From: Epiperipatus broadwayi
Taxonomy: Eukaryota > Onychophora > Udeonychophora > Euonychophora > Peripatidae
Direction: 5' to 3'
Assembly (NCBI GenBank): GCA_028023455.1
Contig: JAQFVV010012530.1
Span: 1,116,001-1,180,000, forward strand
DNA length: 64,000 nt
Part shown: positions 45,413 through 57,290 of the stretch, in pieces
Layout: each line of letters starts with the position of its first letter
How positions within the stretch are numbered: the stretch's first letter is position 1
Position numbers and translations under genes: made by a program
Notes under the pieces: generated by a model
The model's database searches: none
What the model saw: only the letters and a program-made list of their open reading frames with translations
What the model was told of the DNA's origin: nothing

Positions 45413-46838
45413 TGTACATTTATAATTCATTCATAGCTCACCCTCAATATAATATAATTCAAAGTGACATGTTTTATAAATAAAATTATTAATACATATA
45501 ATCAAAAAAGGGTTAACTATAAATTCCTTTCATACAAGAAAAAATTAAAATATACAAATTTTAATATTAATATGAAAAATATATATATTAATCAAGTAGT
45601 ATTCTTATAAAGTTAGTCATAATTTTAAACTAAATTTTACATTATTTTATAATATTATGTTCAAATTTACCTTTTTACTTTACTTGATTATTATTAATTA
45701 AGATATTTAAATTATCAGTTGACAAACCAGAGATTGCATTGTAATTAACACTATTAATTTTAAAAGAAAGATTTTATAGACATAAATGTGTCATTATAAT
45801 TTCAACTGTTGTTAATAATTCAGATTTTCTCTAAATGTCTGTTAATATTATTACACATAAAACTTCACTTTAATTCTTATCTTGCAATATTTCCTTTGGC
45901 ATTTTCATGCTAGCACACATATATGTAAATTTCCTAAAACATTTTAAACCTTAAATATTATAAAGTTATTTTCCTTTGTCCAATTTACAATATAAATAGA
46001 TTTTGCAGTCTTAAATTTAATGGCAGTCAGCATAGCGTTTTGTTGTTAATCATTCCATTTTAAATCATAAAATTAAATGAAGAGGGCCCCGTGTCCTTTT
46101 CTTTTTTAGGCTTTCTACTCATATTTCGTTTTTGTTTACTGCTAATCCAAAACTTATTTATAAGATGAGGTAATGCTACAATTACAAAACTTTTAAGGGA
46201 AAGAAATGCTATCCCTTCTGAAGATCATTTCTATCTCTATATTAATATAAACAATGCAGTCTATATTTTTAAACACTGGGTTTTTTGAATGTGTGGTTTC
46301 TTTTAATTTACTAAAGGATTGTTGTCATCAATAATTTAACAAAAAAATTTTTTTTATTTTAATAAATGATTCATTTAATCCACATTTATTCAAAAACAAA
46401 TATATTTTTATTAAACATTTGACCTTGAATTGCTCTTTTTGTTTAGCAATTTATAAACCATAGAAAATGACAAAATGAAGATATATATCAATAAACTTGT
46501 AAATGTAGCATAAAAAATTGAATATAAATACTGAAGTGATCAAGTCTCAACCCACTAAAAATCACGAAATGCTAATCATCTTTATTAAATTAACAGTACA
46601 TGTAAAATAATTATTTATATACACTAATACCAAACATTACATAATTGGAAAATTTGATCAGTAATATTATCAAGACTGAACTTCAAACCACACTCAAAAA
46701 TAAAGTTTTTTCAATACAACTAAGCACCATTTTATGTGGATTATTAGTTTGATAAAAACACATTGCAGCAACTGTAGGAGATTTGGTCTCTTCACTATTT
46801 ATATCCAACTTGTTAGGCTGTATTAACTTGTTTATTTC
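45413..46838. other. AT-rich interval without a recognised feature
   Basis: A less AT-rich patch, GAAGAGGGCCCCGTGTCC, lies near 46080. Nothing else is supported. Confidence 0.45.
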
Positions 46839-46839
46839 T

Positions 46840-47032
46840 GCTATATACAGGTGCAAAATTTATGTTTACTAGCTATATATGCATTTACAATAACTAGAGT
46901 AATAAAAACAAGTTTATTCACTTGCTAAAAAAGTAAAGAATAATAAAATAAAATGAGTGAAACCACTTTAACTTCTTTAAGCAATTCCAATAATTAGCCA
47001 CGATATACTGCTCATATGCACAAACATTATAT
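46840..47032 (-). repeat. Gypsy 3' LTR, distal piece
   Basis: Matches 54421-54615 (CTATATA.AGG.G, AATGAGTGAAACCACTTTA / AATGAATGAAACCACTTTA, GCTCATA..CACAAACAT). It ends where the inserted DNA begins. Confidence 0.8.
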
Positions 47033-49984
47033 TGAAGCAGTTGGATCTGAGTTTGATCCTAGCTTCATGACATCTAGCCATAAACCCACTTCAAACCCTA
47101 GTACTAACCTTAAATTTCCAATGCAATGGGGCTTCATACGATCAATCCACGCTAGGTTTCTTAAAGAAAAACTATTTTATAAATGTGTATTAAAATTAAT
47201 TAGTTTAAGGTTTAAATTAATCGATGCTATTAATAAATTTATGATAAAATTATTCATGAATTTATATATATTACAACTGCGTGGATTGTGCGTATATATT
47301 TATAAATATTTAAATATATATAATTGTTCGAAAGTTTCATTGCGGCGGGAATGCTTTGATTTTACTTTTAAATAATTTGTTAAAATTTTAGTGATTAAAA
47401 GCTACATTCTTTCGATAAGCTTTCAGATTTTCCCTTTCCAAAACAATGGGTAAAGTTTTATTAATTAAAAAAAAAGATAAGTATTTAAAATGTAAGGATT
47501 TCCTAATTAAAATTGTTTTTAGATTTAAAAATTCATTTTCTAATGAGTTTGAAAGCTTTATCGAAGGAATGTATCTAAAATCAATTAGTAGAAACTTGTA
47601 ACATTGAAAATGAAAGAAGCGCTAGCCCGAAGGCATCAGACACAGTATAAATAGCTCTGGAAAGTTTGGAGAAGGAAGAAGCCATCTTTGTTGTAGAGAA
47701 GCGCCATTAAATTCTGTGCATCTTAAAATCATGAATTCAAATAGTGTTCCTATCATGGTGAGGGGCTAAACGTCAGGAATCTGGCTATGGTTCCTGAAGT
47801 CCCCTGAAAATCTTCAATGAAGCTGCTAAATCCTTTCCGGACCAATCATGCTGCCAAAATCATGAAAAATCAGTTAAAATGCTGTTCAAGTAATCGACCA
47901 AATGCGTGCCTATGTTTTACCAACTCAAACGTGTAAACTAAGGAACCAGCGCCGGAAGAAATGGTAAAATATTTCCATAATGAACCGTGACTTTCTGGCC
48001 AGTTTCCGAACTTTACTTTACACTCCCTTTAAGAGCTCTTTTCATTCTTTAATGTAAATCTGTACAAAACTTTTTTATTTATGCTTTTTAAATTCATAGT
48101 AATTCTCTCAACCTCTAGTCTTTAAATTTAACTTTCTTTTCTTACGATGGCAGTTCATTTACTATATTATATATATTTATTGTGTGATTTATTAATGTCG
48201 TTTATTTTTAATTATATGCCAATAATCCTTCGACTCGATGAGCTCCTTCGTTCCATTTGCTTTGTGCAAATAATATAATATTAATTCTGATAGTAATTCT
48301 CGCCCATTAGAACTAGATTTATACATGTCTAACAATCATCGAGTCGAAAGAAATTATTAAATGTTTGTTATTTTTATAATTGGCTAATAATAAATTATTA
48401 GCTCCATTTCTAATCTATGCCCCAGCTATTTTCTCGTTTCACCAATATTTATTTACTCATATATAATGTTAAAATATTTTGCAAAAGAAGGTCAATAAAG
48501 AAGCCAATCAAATAAATATATTCTAATTCAAATTTCCATTACTTTCTATTAAGATTCAAGGTGGGCACGATGTTTGGGGCATCATCGAGTCGAAAGAAAT
48601 TATTAAATGTTTGTTATTTTTATAATTGGCTAATAATAAATTATTAGCTCCATTTCTAATTTATGCCCCAGCTATTTTCTCGTTTCACGAATATTTATTT
48701 ACTCATATATAATCTTAAAATATTTTGCAAAAGAGGGTCAATAAAGAAGTCAATCAAATAAATATATTCTAATTCAAATTTCCATTACTTTCTATTAAGA
48801 TTCAAAGTGGGCACGATGTTTGGGGCATAATTAATATAATTTTATAAATGCTTTAAAATAGTTTTAGTTAAAAACTCGTTTGACTTTGATTAATTTGATC
48901 AAGTCATCATGTAGAGCATTCTATAATAAATTGGGTTTTATTATTCAAACGGGGACTATCAAGTCAATCATCTTCGAACGTTGCTGGTGTAGGGCAATCT
49001 TCCGCTCTGTAGGCTTGTCGGTGATAATATTAGTTATTTTAAATTATAGAGGAAGAAAGCACTTCCTCCCCCGCTTATATTATATTCGGAACACCAAAGG
49101 TTCGAGTTCTAACTCGGCCTGGCTTTCCCCGTGTTCCACGTCTCCTTAAAGGGCAGTAAAACTTGTCAAATACAAGCCGCCATACTACTTAAACCACTGA
49201 CCAGTGATTATCTCACTTGTTCATTTTATAGCTCATAATTCGTCAGCACCGTTACCTCTCTGTTCCAGTAAAGCCCGCTCTTATGCTCGTAATTCGTGAT
49301 GAAGTGATTCCAATTAAAGTCGAACAAAGTCTTAGTCATCTCTACTTAAATAAGTTTTCTAGTAAAGGTTAAAGTTATGCCCTAAATACGTATCTTGCTC
49401 TTCATGAATGGATTTGCGAATGTGAAAATAAATCTCACATTCTTTCGTATCAAATTAGAATAATCATTTCCGTCATCACCGATACCTTTATCTGCCTTTA
49501 TTTTCTCGTTGGGGGCATAGACATAATATTGTGCAATAACCGTTGGCATATAATAGGAACTGCCATCCTTATAATAATTATAAACTCTGTTAAAGACTAG
49601 AGGTGATCAATATAATCATCATTATAAAAATTGAACAAAACTATTACTATTATTATTAAAATATTTTATAAACACACTTGGTTTCCTAACTCTTTTATTC
49701 AATCGTTATTTTAATGTTAATACTCGCTGTCTATGTTGACAATCCAAACATATACATATGATTCGATTTAAAATTATCTTTAGTTAGTTTATTATCCGAT
49801 ATTAGTGTCAGTTCCGGGGTCTCTAATCCTCAACAACCATTGAGCTAGTTCCTTGGTGCATAACACTGTGCCGTCGATTTAGATCATCCATTGATCTGAG
49901 CTGGTGAGTTGGGTTTGAATTCAGTTTGGTTCGGCTGAGTTTGGATCCGACTTGCAGTTGAGGTGGTGGAGGTTTTTCGACCGG
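47033..49984. mobile_element. 2952-bp insertion of unknown type within the Gypsy LTR
   Basis: Comparison of the two LTRs shows exactly this DNA is extra. It is flanked by a 5-bp TATAT repeat (47028-47032 and 49985-49989). It starts TGAAGCAGTTGG and ends TTTTTCGACCGG, which are not inverted repeats. The content is clearly richer in CpG and G+C than the surroundings. It includes a TATAAATAG box near 47647, an exact-looking 246-bp tandem duplication, a tRNA B-box-like GGTTCGAGTTC near 49099, and no long coding frame. A solo LTR of another retrotransposon is one guess, given the 5-bp duplication and promoter-like box; the non-CA right end argues against it. Confidence 0.6.
48335..48826. repeat. 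246-bp tandem duplication
   Basis: Units 48335-48580 and 48581-48826 start ATCATCGAGTCGAAAG and end GATGTTTGGGGC, with only a few differences, for example CACCAATATT/CACGAATATT and GAAGGTC/GAGGGTC. It lies inside the unidentified insertion. Confidence 0.9.
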
Positions 49985-50412
49985 TATATACAAGTCCAAT
50001 TATTTACTTTGGTTTGATAGACATTCTAACCTTATTTCTAATATCAGTCTTTAACCATTTCACTCACTTCTATAATGATTAGTGCACATATTGTATTTCC
50101 TGCTTACAAGGTTGCACAATTACCACTCACACGATTATATGAGTGTTGTTCTGCTACCACTAGAATATATCATTATATTTATGCAGTTCAGAATACATAA
50201 TAGGGCTCATGTGAGTATATTGGCCTTGCTCAATATCAAATTCAGCTTTATGCTAATTTTCCAGAGTACATTTATACCGATAATAATTTTAAAGTACTGT
50301 TTTGTATATATAATACAAGATTTTATTAAACTTTATTTAACAATAAATATACAAATAATACACAAAACAGTCCATTCCTCTCCCATTCTAGAAAATATTC
50401 TTCCCAGTTACA
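49985..50412 (-). repeat. Gypsy 3' LTR, proximal piece
   Basis: Matches 54613-55104 (TACAAGTCCAATTAT, GACATTCTAACCTTATTTC, TAGGGCTCAT, ATACA.ATTTTATTAA). On the minus strand it starts TGTAACTGGGAAG, a proper LTR start. A purine tract, GAAAAAGGGGAG (complement of about 50629-50640), further upstream on the minus strand may be the polypurine tract, in which case the true LTR is ~220 bp longer and the 5' copy is clipped. Confidence 0.75.
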
Positions 50413-50841
50413 AAAAAAATCTTGCAATTTTGTTGGTTGTCATTGAATTATGGTGGGTCTAGTGGGATATAAATTTCTTTCTTCCTCGATTATCCATTGC
50501 ATCCACTGGATCTGGTCAGATCATCTGATCAACTGCCTGCGTACCTATCCTGCTAGATCTGGTTGATCAGATCGATTAGCTATGGGCATTCCTTGTTTTG
50601 TAATTCTGAAGACATGATAGCATGCTCCCCTTTTTCATAAGAGTCCACAGTTTTGAGCATTATCTGCATCTATTATTTCATTCTGCCGATATCGTAAATG
50701 ATTGACATATTTTCAGAATTTTTCCATTATTCAGTTTAACTACCCAAATATCTTAAAACTTCTACAATAACAGCAGGAAACCATTTCCTTTTTAAAATAT
50801 CATGATTATTCATCTTTTATTGTATCTTTATTTATATGAAA

Positions 50842-51800
50842 TTATTTATGAAATAAAAAAGAATTGAGAAATATGGAAGTATCTATAAAAAACTTTTCAA
50901 CATCAAAATTATTATTCACAATAACCTTTCTATCCAGTAATATCTTTGGTAAGTTTGTGTGACACTTGTGACACAGCAATAGTTCATCTGATGTTTTCAT
51001 TGTTGACACACTAGGAATTAAATGTTGATAAAATATCAACAAAGCTTCATGTATGTCTTTGTGAGACCTTTTATTCAGTGTAGCTTTCAAATATTCCCCT
51101 GCTTTTTCAGCTAAACCATTTGATTCAAGATGATATGGGGGTGAATATGTGTTTTATCCCTTTACTGGATAAAACTCCTGGAACTCTTGCGATGGAATCC
51201 TGTCCCATTGTCTAATATTATTGTTACCAGAAAATCTTAGTCTGCAAAGATCTCTTTTAAGGCATAAATAGCATACACTGCACTCATGCTTCTATCAAGC
51301 TTATATTCTGCCTATTTTGAATAAGAATCAATTGCAATTAGGAAGATATATTCGTTTGTTAGACTCACATGGTCTAAACATAAGCACTGCCATGGTGACA
51401 TTGCTTTTTCCCATGAATCAAAAGTCTTTGGAGGTAAATCAGCAATAGACTGGCACTTAACACAGTTTTTAACTGTTTGTTTGATGACCTAATTCAAATT
51501 AGGCCACCAAACATATGAATGAGCTAACACTTTCATTTGAAAACACTATGCCTGGATGTCCTTGGTGTAGCAAACCCAGTACTTCCTTTCGACCTTCTGA
51601 TAGTATAAGCACTTGATCCATCCTTAAAGTATAGCCACTACATGAAGATAGGCTTTCACGAGCATTCAAGATAGGTCTTGCAATGTAATTTGATCAATTT
51701 TTAGGCCATCCAAATCGAATCCAGCTTCTCGAGCTTTTATATCCAGAATCATTATTAGTTCACTTTTCAAACTTGGAGCTATTTACAGTTTTTTGCTTCT
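50842..51800 (-). pseudogene. Gypsy integrase
   Basis: On the minus strand a VWWPNLN string near 51520 and VKNCVKCQSIADLPPK near 51470 form the zinc-binding HHCC end. MSPWQCLCLDHVSLTNEYIFLIAIDSYSK near 51400-51310 follows with the first catalytic Asp (LDH in place of the usual D-F/H). The C-terminal core is the open frame 51090-50842, starting KATLNKRSHKDIHEALL and containing PSVSTMKTSDELL and LPKILL, the place of the S-P-A-E-L-L and R-T-x-LP motifs. Integrase joins element cDNA to host DNA. Stops break it at several points. Confidence 0.78.
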
Positions 51801-53110
51801 AAGTATCAATGTAATTTATTACTATACATTTTTGCTGGAATTCACAATCATCCAGCAAACACAATAAAGCATTGGCATAATTTCTTTTCCAGGCTTGTAA
51901 ATTAATATATAATCATATGCTGCTAGCAAATTAAGCCAATGAAACAACATTGGCTGGCATGTTTGGGAGTTTTCTTATCATGTCCAAAAATTTCCAGCAA
52001 TGACCAATGATCCATATAAATAAAGAATTTACATCCATACACATATTGATATTTTTTAGCAGCAAATATTATTAGCCAGTACTTCTTTGTCAAATTGGCA
52101 AGTTCATTTCAGCAGTTGCTAGTACCCTTGAGACATGCGCAATAGGGTATTCTTCTACATATTAGAGGTGCAAAATGACAGTTCCTATTCTGAAATCCAA
52201 AGCGTTAGTTTAATAATTACTTCCTGGTCATTGTTATAATGTACAAGCTGCTTAACATTAATAAATATTTTGCTTTCTGGACAGTTAAACCATTCTCTTT
52301 AGTCCATTTCCAGCACTGTCCTTTATGCAATAGCTCATACAATAGTATAAGGATTTGTGACTTCCCTTTCAGGAAACTCAAAAAAGTTGAGCAATCCTAG
52401 AAAAACCTGATGTGACTTCCCTTTCAGGAAACTCAAAAAAGTTGAGCAATTCTAGAAAAACCTGCAAATCTTTAGAGCATAATATGGCTCAGAAATTTAA
52501 TTTCACTTGTAGCCTATATACATTTAGAAGGATTAATTCTAGCTCCAACTTTATCCAGTCTCACATAAACATTCAACACACGTTTCCAATTCACTTTCTG
52601 TTTGAGCAGTTATTAACATGTCATCTAAATAAGGGGTTAACTTCTTCCATGCCTTGAAATAAACCATCCATTTTTGCTTGAAACACATTTGGCACAACAG
52701 TAATCCCATAAGGCAACTTGTTGCCCTTATAAAGTCTGAGATGAGTACTGATCATTAGCAATTCAGCAGTTCTATCCCTAATGTGTATTTGATGAAAAGC
52801 TGACTAAATTGATTTTTGTGAAGAATGCCACCTTCTGAAGTGATACTAAAACCTTGTGTTATTCTTGGAACTAGATATGCTCCTTTATTTAATAATTTAT
52901 TAAGTGTAACATGATAATCTCTGCACAATCACATTCTCCCATCTGGTTTCATAGCTGCAACTACTAGTCCATGATGAATCTTCCACTGGAGTCAAAACAT
53001 CTTTATTGATCATATCTTTTAATAGTTTGTTCAATTTTGGGTTTTAAGGCAAACAGAAATCTAATGCGGTTTGCATATCATCATTTACAATTTTAATATC
53101 TACCGACCAT
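51801..53110 (-). pseudogene. Gypsy reverse transcriptase and RNase H region
   Basis: On the minus strand LTPVEDSSW then, after a frameshift, MKPDGRM.LCRDYHVTLNK occur near 53010-52900 (the PV..S.WA.PIV.V.K.DG..R.C.DY..LN motif). The catalytic LDD is in PYLDDMLITAQTESELE, with YLDD at 52631-52620. From about 52330 to 51900 lies the connection/RNase H region, only patchily readable. A 58-bp tandem duplication (52353-52466) sits at the junction and would itself disrupt the frame. The element is inactive. Confidence 0.78.
52353..52466. repeat. ~56-bp tandem duplication within the Gypsy pol
   Basis: TGTGACTTCCCTTTCAGG...CCTAGAAAAACCTG is repeated immediately, with one C/T difference. It arose after insertion or in the source copy. 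Confidence 0.85.
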
Positions 53111-53389
53111 GTTTTTAATTCAGCTAATCCTGGATTAAATAAACAAGGAAACATCTTTCTAACTTATGTTTCCAAGTGAACATTTATTTTAAGATGAATT
53201 TCCAATGGACAAAATCAATTTCTTCCTAGTAGAGGACTTATGTTACTCTTCACAATATGTAATAGTAAAATAATAGCTTTAGCATGAATATTCACAGGTA
53301 TATTAACTTTCCCCACATGTCAACTCAGTTGCCATTCACATGTGTGGCTAATACCTACATATTTTGAAGCATGTATTTTCTTTTACTGC

Positions 53390-53520
53390 TATTATTTTTT
53401 TTATCCAGTCTGTATATGACAAAAAAAAAGACAAGCACTGCTGTCGACTTCCACTGTAATTTTACTTTTACAGACAGTAACATCTAACACAATAGGATCA
53501 TCATCCATGTCATTAATCTT
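53390..53520 (-). pseudogene. Gypsy aspartic protease
   Basis: The minus strand reads MDDDPIVLDVTVCKS, then ITVEVDSSACLFF. The DSSA matches the retropepsin active site D-S/T-G-A, with Gly replaced by Ser. It lies between gag and RT as expected. The protease would cut the gag-pol polyprotein; the changed Gly and the short open length make it inactive. Confidence 0.65.
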
Positions 53521-53641
53521 GTTAACAGATTTTTTGCCTCTTAAACTTCCTCCCCGTGATTTAAAGTCTTAGCTGCATTTCACTATCCTTGTATTTGTTT
53601 CTGCAGACACAAGCTAAATGTCCTTTAATTTTACTAGCATT

Positions 53642-53986
53642 TCATTTCTCCATTTTAAATTTACAAAATTTCTTAAGATGGCCATTTATGCTGCAGCAAT
53701 AACAGATCAAACTCTCCTTTGCCATTTTCAAACTCATAGCTGCAGCTTGTGCTTCATTTACAGTAATCAAATTATTTTGCATTCCAACTGAAATCTGAAA
53801 TTCTAATGCTTCTTCTAACATAACTTCCTGTGCCAAACATTTTCCGAGGGCTATCTCATAATTCAGATTTGGCCCACTTATCACTGTTTTCCTCACGCTA
53901 TAGTCAGACATTCCAATCAATAGTTGGTCCAGCAGAATGTCTTCTAACTCAGAAACAAATTGGTATTGCGTTTGTCGTAACTGCAC
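53642..53986 (-). pseudogene. Gypsy gag with CCHC zinc knuckle
   Basis: A 114-codon frame reads QFVSELEDILLDQLLIGMSDYSVRK early on (the D....ELRD.L...I-like capsid tail of Gypsy gag: ..L.DQLI.GI.D...R). It then has ALEFQI..., a helical stretch with EAQAAAMS, and near the end CYCCSINGHLKKFC, a C-x2-C-x4-H-x4-C knuckle that binds the element's RNA. It is on the same strand and upstream of the protease. The N-terminal half of gag towards 54400 is not open. Confidence 0.8.
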
Positions 53987-54400
53987 GAGGTGCTATACCA
54001 TAGTCTATATACTGTTCATGAGATAATTGACTTCTCAATCCTAAAATGCAGAAGAGATACCCATTTTGAAAGTGCCAGCTGGAAATATGCATTTAATTTA
54101 TCTTTTAACTATTCAATGGAATGTCCTCAGGAGATTTTGAGTCATACAATTGTTTTGCGATTTGTAAAACATTCTTGCCAGCAAATAACAAAAGCATAGC
54201 TATTTTGAGTTTTCTTCCTCAATTTTATTTATTAGCATATAACATTCAATGTGCTCAACATAAACTTTTTATGATGAAGTATCGTTAATGTCAAACTTAC
54301 AAATACTATTGTTCAACATTGCTATTATTTATTAACAATAAACAGGTTCTTATTTCATAAACTAATGACTGCAGCCATTCCACTGTTGACTTGCTTAATT

Positions 54401-54419
54401 CTACTGTCGACCTGCGCCA
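54401..54419 (-). promoter_or_regulatory. Primer-binding site of the Gypsy element
   Basis: The minus strand reads TGGCGCAGGTCGACAGTAG just after the 5' LTR. TGGCGCAGTCG-type sites, attributed to tRNA-Ser priming in some Gypsy elements, are similar. Confidence 0.65.
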
Positions 54420-54420
54420 T

Positions 54421-55104
54421 TCAGCTATATATAGGAGTACAACTTATATTTACCAGCTACATATGTATCTACAATAATTTAATGAAAACAAACAAGTATA
54501 TTCACATACTAATAAAGTGAAGAATAATAAATAAAATGAATGAAACCACTTTAGCTTCTTTAAGTAATTCTAATAATTAGTTGCATAATAAATTGCTCAT
54601 ACACACAAACATAATATACAAGTCCAATTATCTGTGTATATCCGTTTACTTTGTTTTTAACATGCAGACATTCTAACCTTATTTCTAATATCAGTCTTTA
54701 TACCATTTCACCGACTTCTATAACAATTAGTACTCACAATGTATTTTCTGCTTACAAGATTGTACAATTGCGGTTCACATGATTGTATAAGTGCTGTTTA
54801 AGCCATCACTAGAACATATCCAGTTATATTTATGACATTCAGAATAAGTAGTAGGGCTCATTTAAATATAGTGACCTTGCTCAATCTCAAATCTGAATTT
54901 TCAGCCTCATGCTAATTTAGTAAAGGTCATTTATAACCGATAACAATATTAATGTACTGTCAGTACATATAATACAGATTTTATTAAGCTTTATTTACAA
55001 TAAATATACATATAATGCACAGAACAGTCCAATTTCATTTTCATCTCTGGAATACAGAACAGTCCAATTTCATATTCATCTTTGAAATTATTCTTCTCAA
55101 CTTG
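54421..55104 (-). repeat. Gypsy 5' LTR
   Basis: Aligned with the two pieces of the 3' LTR, clearly diverged. It contains a 35-bp tandem duplication (55020-55054 and 55055-55089, ACAGAACAGTCCAATTTCAT..) that the 3' LTR lacks. Confidence 0.78.
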
Positions 55105-55319
55105 TTTTAAAATGAACAGAAATTATCTCTACTATGTGAAAATTGATACTTACTGCATTGAAAATCTTTGTTTGGATCTGATTATGATTTGAAGTTTAGT
55201 CCTGATAATCAGTTTTGATAATATTTCAGATCAAACTTTTGAACTCTACAAGATCTGGAATTAATATCATCATTTTCAGCCATTTCTGATCCTTTGTAGG
55301 ATAAAGATTTCTCAAAGTT

Positions 55320-55860
55320 TAATCCAGTTTCTTTGAAGGTTAGCCTTTCTTCTTCACAACACCCAGAAACCTTTATTTTATTTATTCATCTCACATGGAT
55401 CTTTCCCCATCTTATGGAACCTGATTAAGCCTACAACTGTTTGTCTATTATCATATCTTCTAGAAATATATTCAACCCAGATCTAATTCAATTTCTTAAT
55501 TCTTTCAATCATGTCAGTGATACCCACTTGTTCTCTCATTCATGTATTTTGTTTTTGATTTCTTGTTACTCTTTAACATATATCTCTCTAGACTTTGTTG
55601 AGTGTTCTGAAATCTCTGAATTGTTCTTCTGATAAGTAGCCCAGTCTCAGATTTATAAATAAATCATATTTATTAAAAACTTTTCTTTTCATACACATAG
55701 GCATATTTATTTTCTACCAAAACCATTCTATCCATGTTTAATTCTATAAATAATTTCATCCATTGTGTTTCGATCTGTATTAATAATCTGATCAAGGTAT
55801 CTATAATTATTAATTTTTTCTAATTCATGATTATCAAACTATATTTTCTTCTTCTGAGAA
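55320..55860 (-). pseudogene. RTE-type LINE, C-terminal/RT fragment (downstream half)
   Basis: On the plus strand CTTCTTCACAACACCCAG, TCATCTCACATGGATC, CTAGAAATATATTCAACCCAG and CTCATTCATGTATTTTG are the complements of the GVLWR.., HVRWMDE, WAEHI.R and RNTW..QTG coding text seen intact at 45067-45392. The RT thumb region follows to 55860. The copy is interrupted by R1 and continues at 56460-56650. Confidence 0.7.
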
Positions 55861-56460
55861 AATCACTTACACAAGATGTTAATACAGTAGAAAACTCTCC
55901 ATATAGTAGTGCATGTAATCCAAGTTTTAGTAATCAATGAATGCAAGGTTTTGTGCATAAAATCCCTATCTAGTGCCTATTCGTATAATATCTACAGACT
56001 AGTTTCTAGCTTGTGGCTTTGATCAGTGAGAAGCCTTGGATCTGAGAGCACTGCACTGAGTGACACTACTATATGGAGAGTTTGCTACTGTATTAACAGC
56101 TTGTAAAACTTAGAAAATAATGATTATTTGATATTTTAATATTTTATACCAATTCTTCCTGTAGGATAATTAATGGTGACTGCGGTTTCTCAAAAACCCA
56201 AACAGCAAAATGTATAGATACTGAATTGGGTTCATATCTATGAGTGCGGATTGTGTTTTCATCTTGGGCTCATAACTTTAGTTAACTAAATAGGTAATGG
56301 TGATAGTTGGAGGTTGCATTAGATCCTAAGATCTAGATGGTGCTGATAATCACAAGCTAGAAATTTTAATATGGGGAAATGAGTAGGCACTACATAGGTA
56401 TTTTATACACAAAACTTTCTTGCATCCATTAATTACTATTCATTGGATGGCACTACTGTA
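55861..56460. repeat. R1 repeat copies (forward then reverse) inside an RTE
   Basis: The forward form runs from ACACAAGATGTTAATACAG through CTATCTAGTGCCTATTCG and CTAGTTTCTAGCTTGTGGC to about 56045. The reverse form continues to GGATGGCACTACTGTATA at 56460. RTE coding text lies on both sides, so this gives the outer limits of one R1 insertion, about 600 bp, with the two orientations facing each other. Confidence 0.7.
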
Positions 56461-56650
56461 TAAAGACTTAGCTACCATATTTACCTTTATACCTAAAATT
56501 TCTGATTTTCATCTAATAACTTTTGCAACATTTTCTGAGTAGTATAAAGACTTAGCTATCATATTTACCTTTATTCCTAAAATTTCTGATTTTCATCTAA
56601 TAACTCTTGCAACATTTTCTGAAGTTCTAAAGCATTATTTGCAAAAACAA
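56461..56650 (-). pseudogene. RTE-type LINE, RT fragment (upstream half) with 85-bp tandem duplication
   Basis: The plus strand TTTCTGATTTTCATCTAAT..TCTTGCAACATTTTCTGAAG..AAAGCATTATTTGC matches the RT stretch at 30450-30500 of the other minus-strand RTE (complement of FANNAL..LQ.MLQEL). Units 56459-56543 and 56544-56627 are direct copies with few differences. Confidence 0.65.
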
Positions 56651-57285
56651 TTAAAATCTATATAACTTAAATAATCTCCACTTACTCCTTCAATTTCCCC
56701 TTTCAATCCACAAAATACTTCTTGTAAAGTTTTTGAGGTATAATATACATAAATGGTTATTTTATGTGTAATATTAATTTGATAAAAAATATTGACAAGA
56801 GATGGAGATTCAGTCATTTCAATGTTTACACATATATAAAAATAATGTTATTAAATTGAACATAATCACATATATAAAAAATATAAAAACATAATAATGG
56901 ATATCCAAGGAATAGAGGTGGGTAAGAAAGATATGGTAAAAAGTTTATTTTATAAGTTCTTTTGCTATTATTTGGAGTTCTCGTATTTATTGTTTCAAAG
57001 TTAATAAATGAATGGACCCAGGGTATAATAGCCTTTTTTATATATTTGATTCAAAAGTTAATAAATGATAGTTGTGAACATCAGTGTGTGTGAGAATTTA
57101 GATAGTTATAAAATTGAAAGTTTTTATCATTATGCAATGATGATTTGTTGGTATACACTGTTTTTTAGACCCAATGGATGCGTTGTATGCCTTTGTGCAA
57201 GATGTTACATATTTCTTTATCCTTGTTATCAAATTTATGCCTTGTGTAGTTAATAAATTTGTATGCAGAATAGAAATATATATCA
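56651..57285. other. Interval without a recognised feature
   Basis: Nothing supported. Confidence 0.45.
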
Positions 57286-57290
57286 GTCAA

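Larger units (their letters stand above)
46840..55104 (-). mobile_element. Gypsy-type LTR retrotransposon, decayed, with an insertion in its 3' LTR
   Basis: Reading the minus strand: 5' LTR (55104-54421), primer-binding site TGGCGCAGGTCGACAGTAG (54419-54401), gag with zinc knuckle, protease, RT, RNase H region, integrase, then the 3' LTR (50412-49985 plus 47032-46840). The 3' LTR is split by 2952 bp of foreign DNA. Domain order gag-PR-RT-RH-IN and TGGCGCAG-type priming are those of Gypsy elements. Stops and frameshifts occur in all domains. Confidence 0.85.

Noticed and set aside
45057-45419. 120-codon minus-strand open frame starting with a histidine run
   Set aside because: It is antisense to the RTE C-terminal frame; the histidines come from the (GAT)n tail.
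47016-47375. 119-codon plus-strand frame at the insertion junction
   Set aside because: It starts in Gypsy LTR sequence and crosses into the insertion, so it cannot be an ancestral gene.
48880-49149. 89-codon frame with RAIFRSVG-like text
   Set aside because: No recognisable domain and no splice context; composition follows the CpG-richer insertion.
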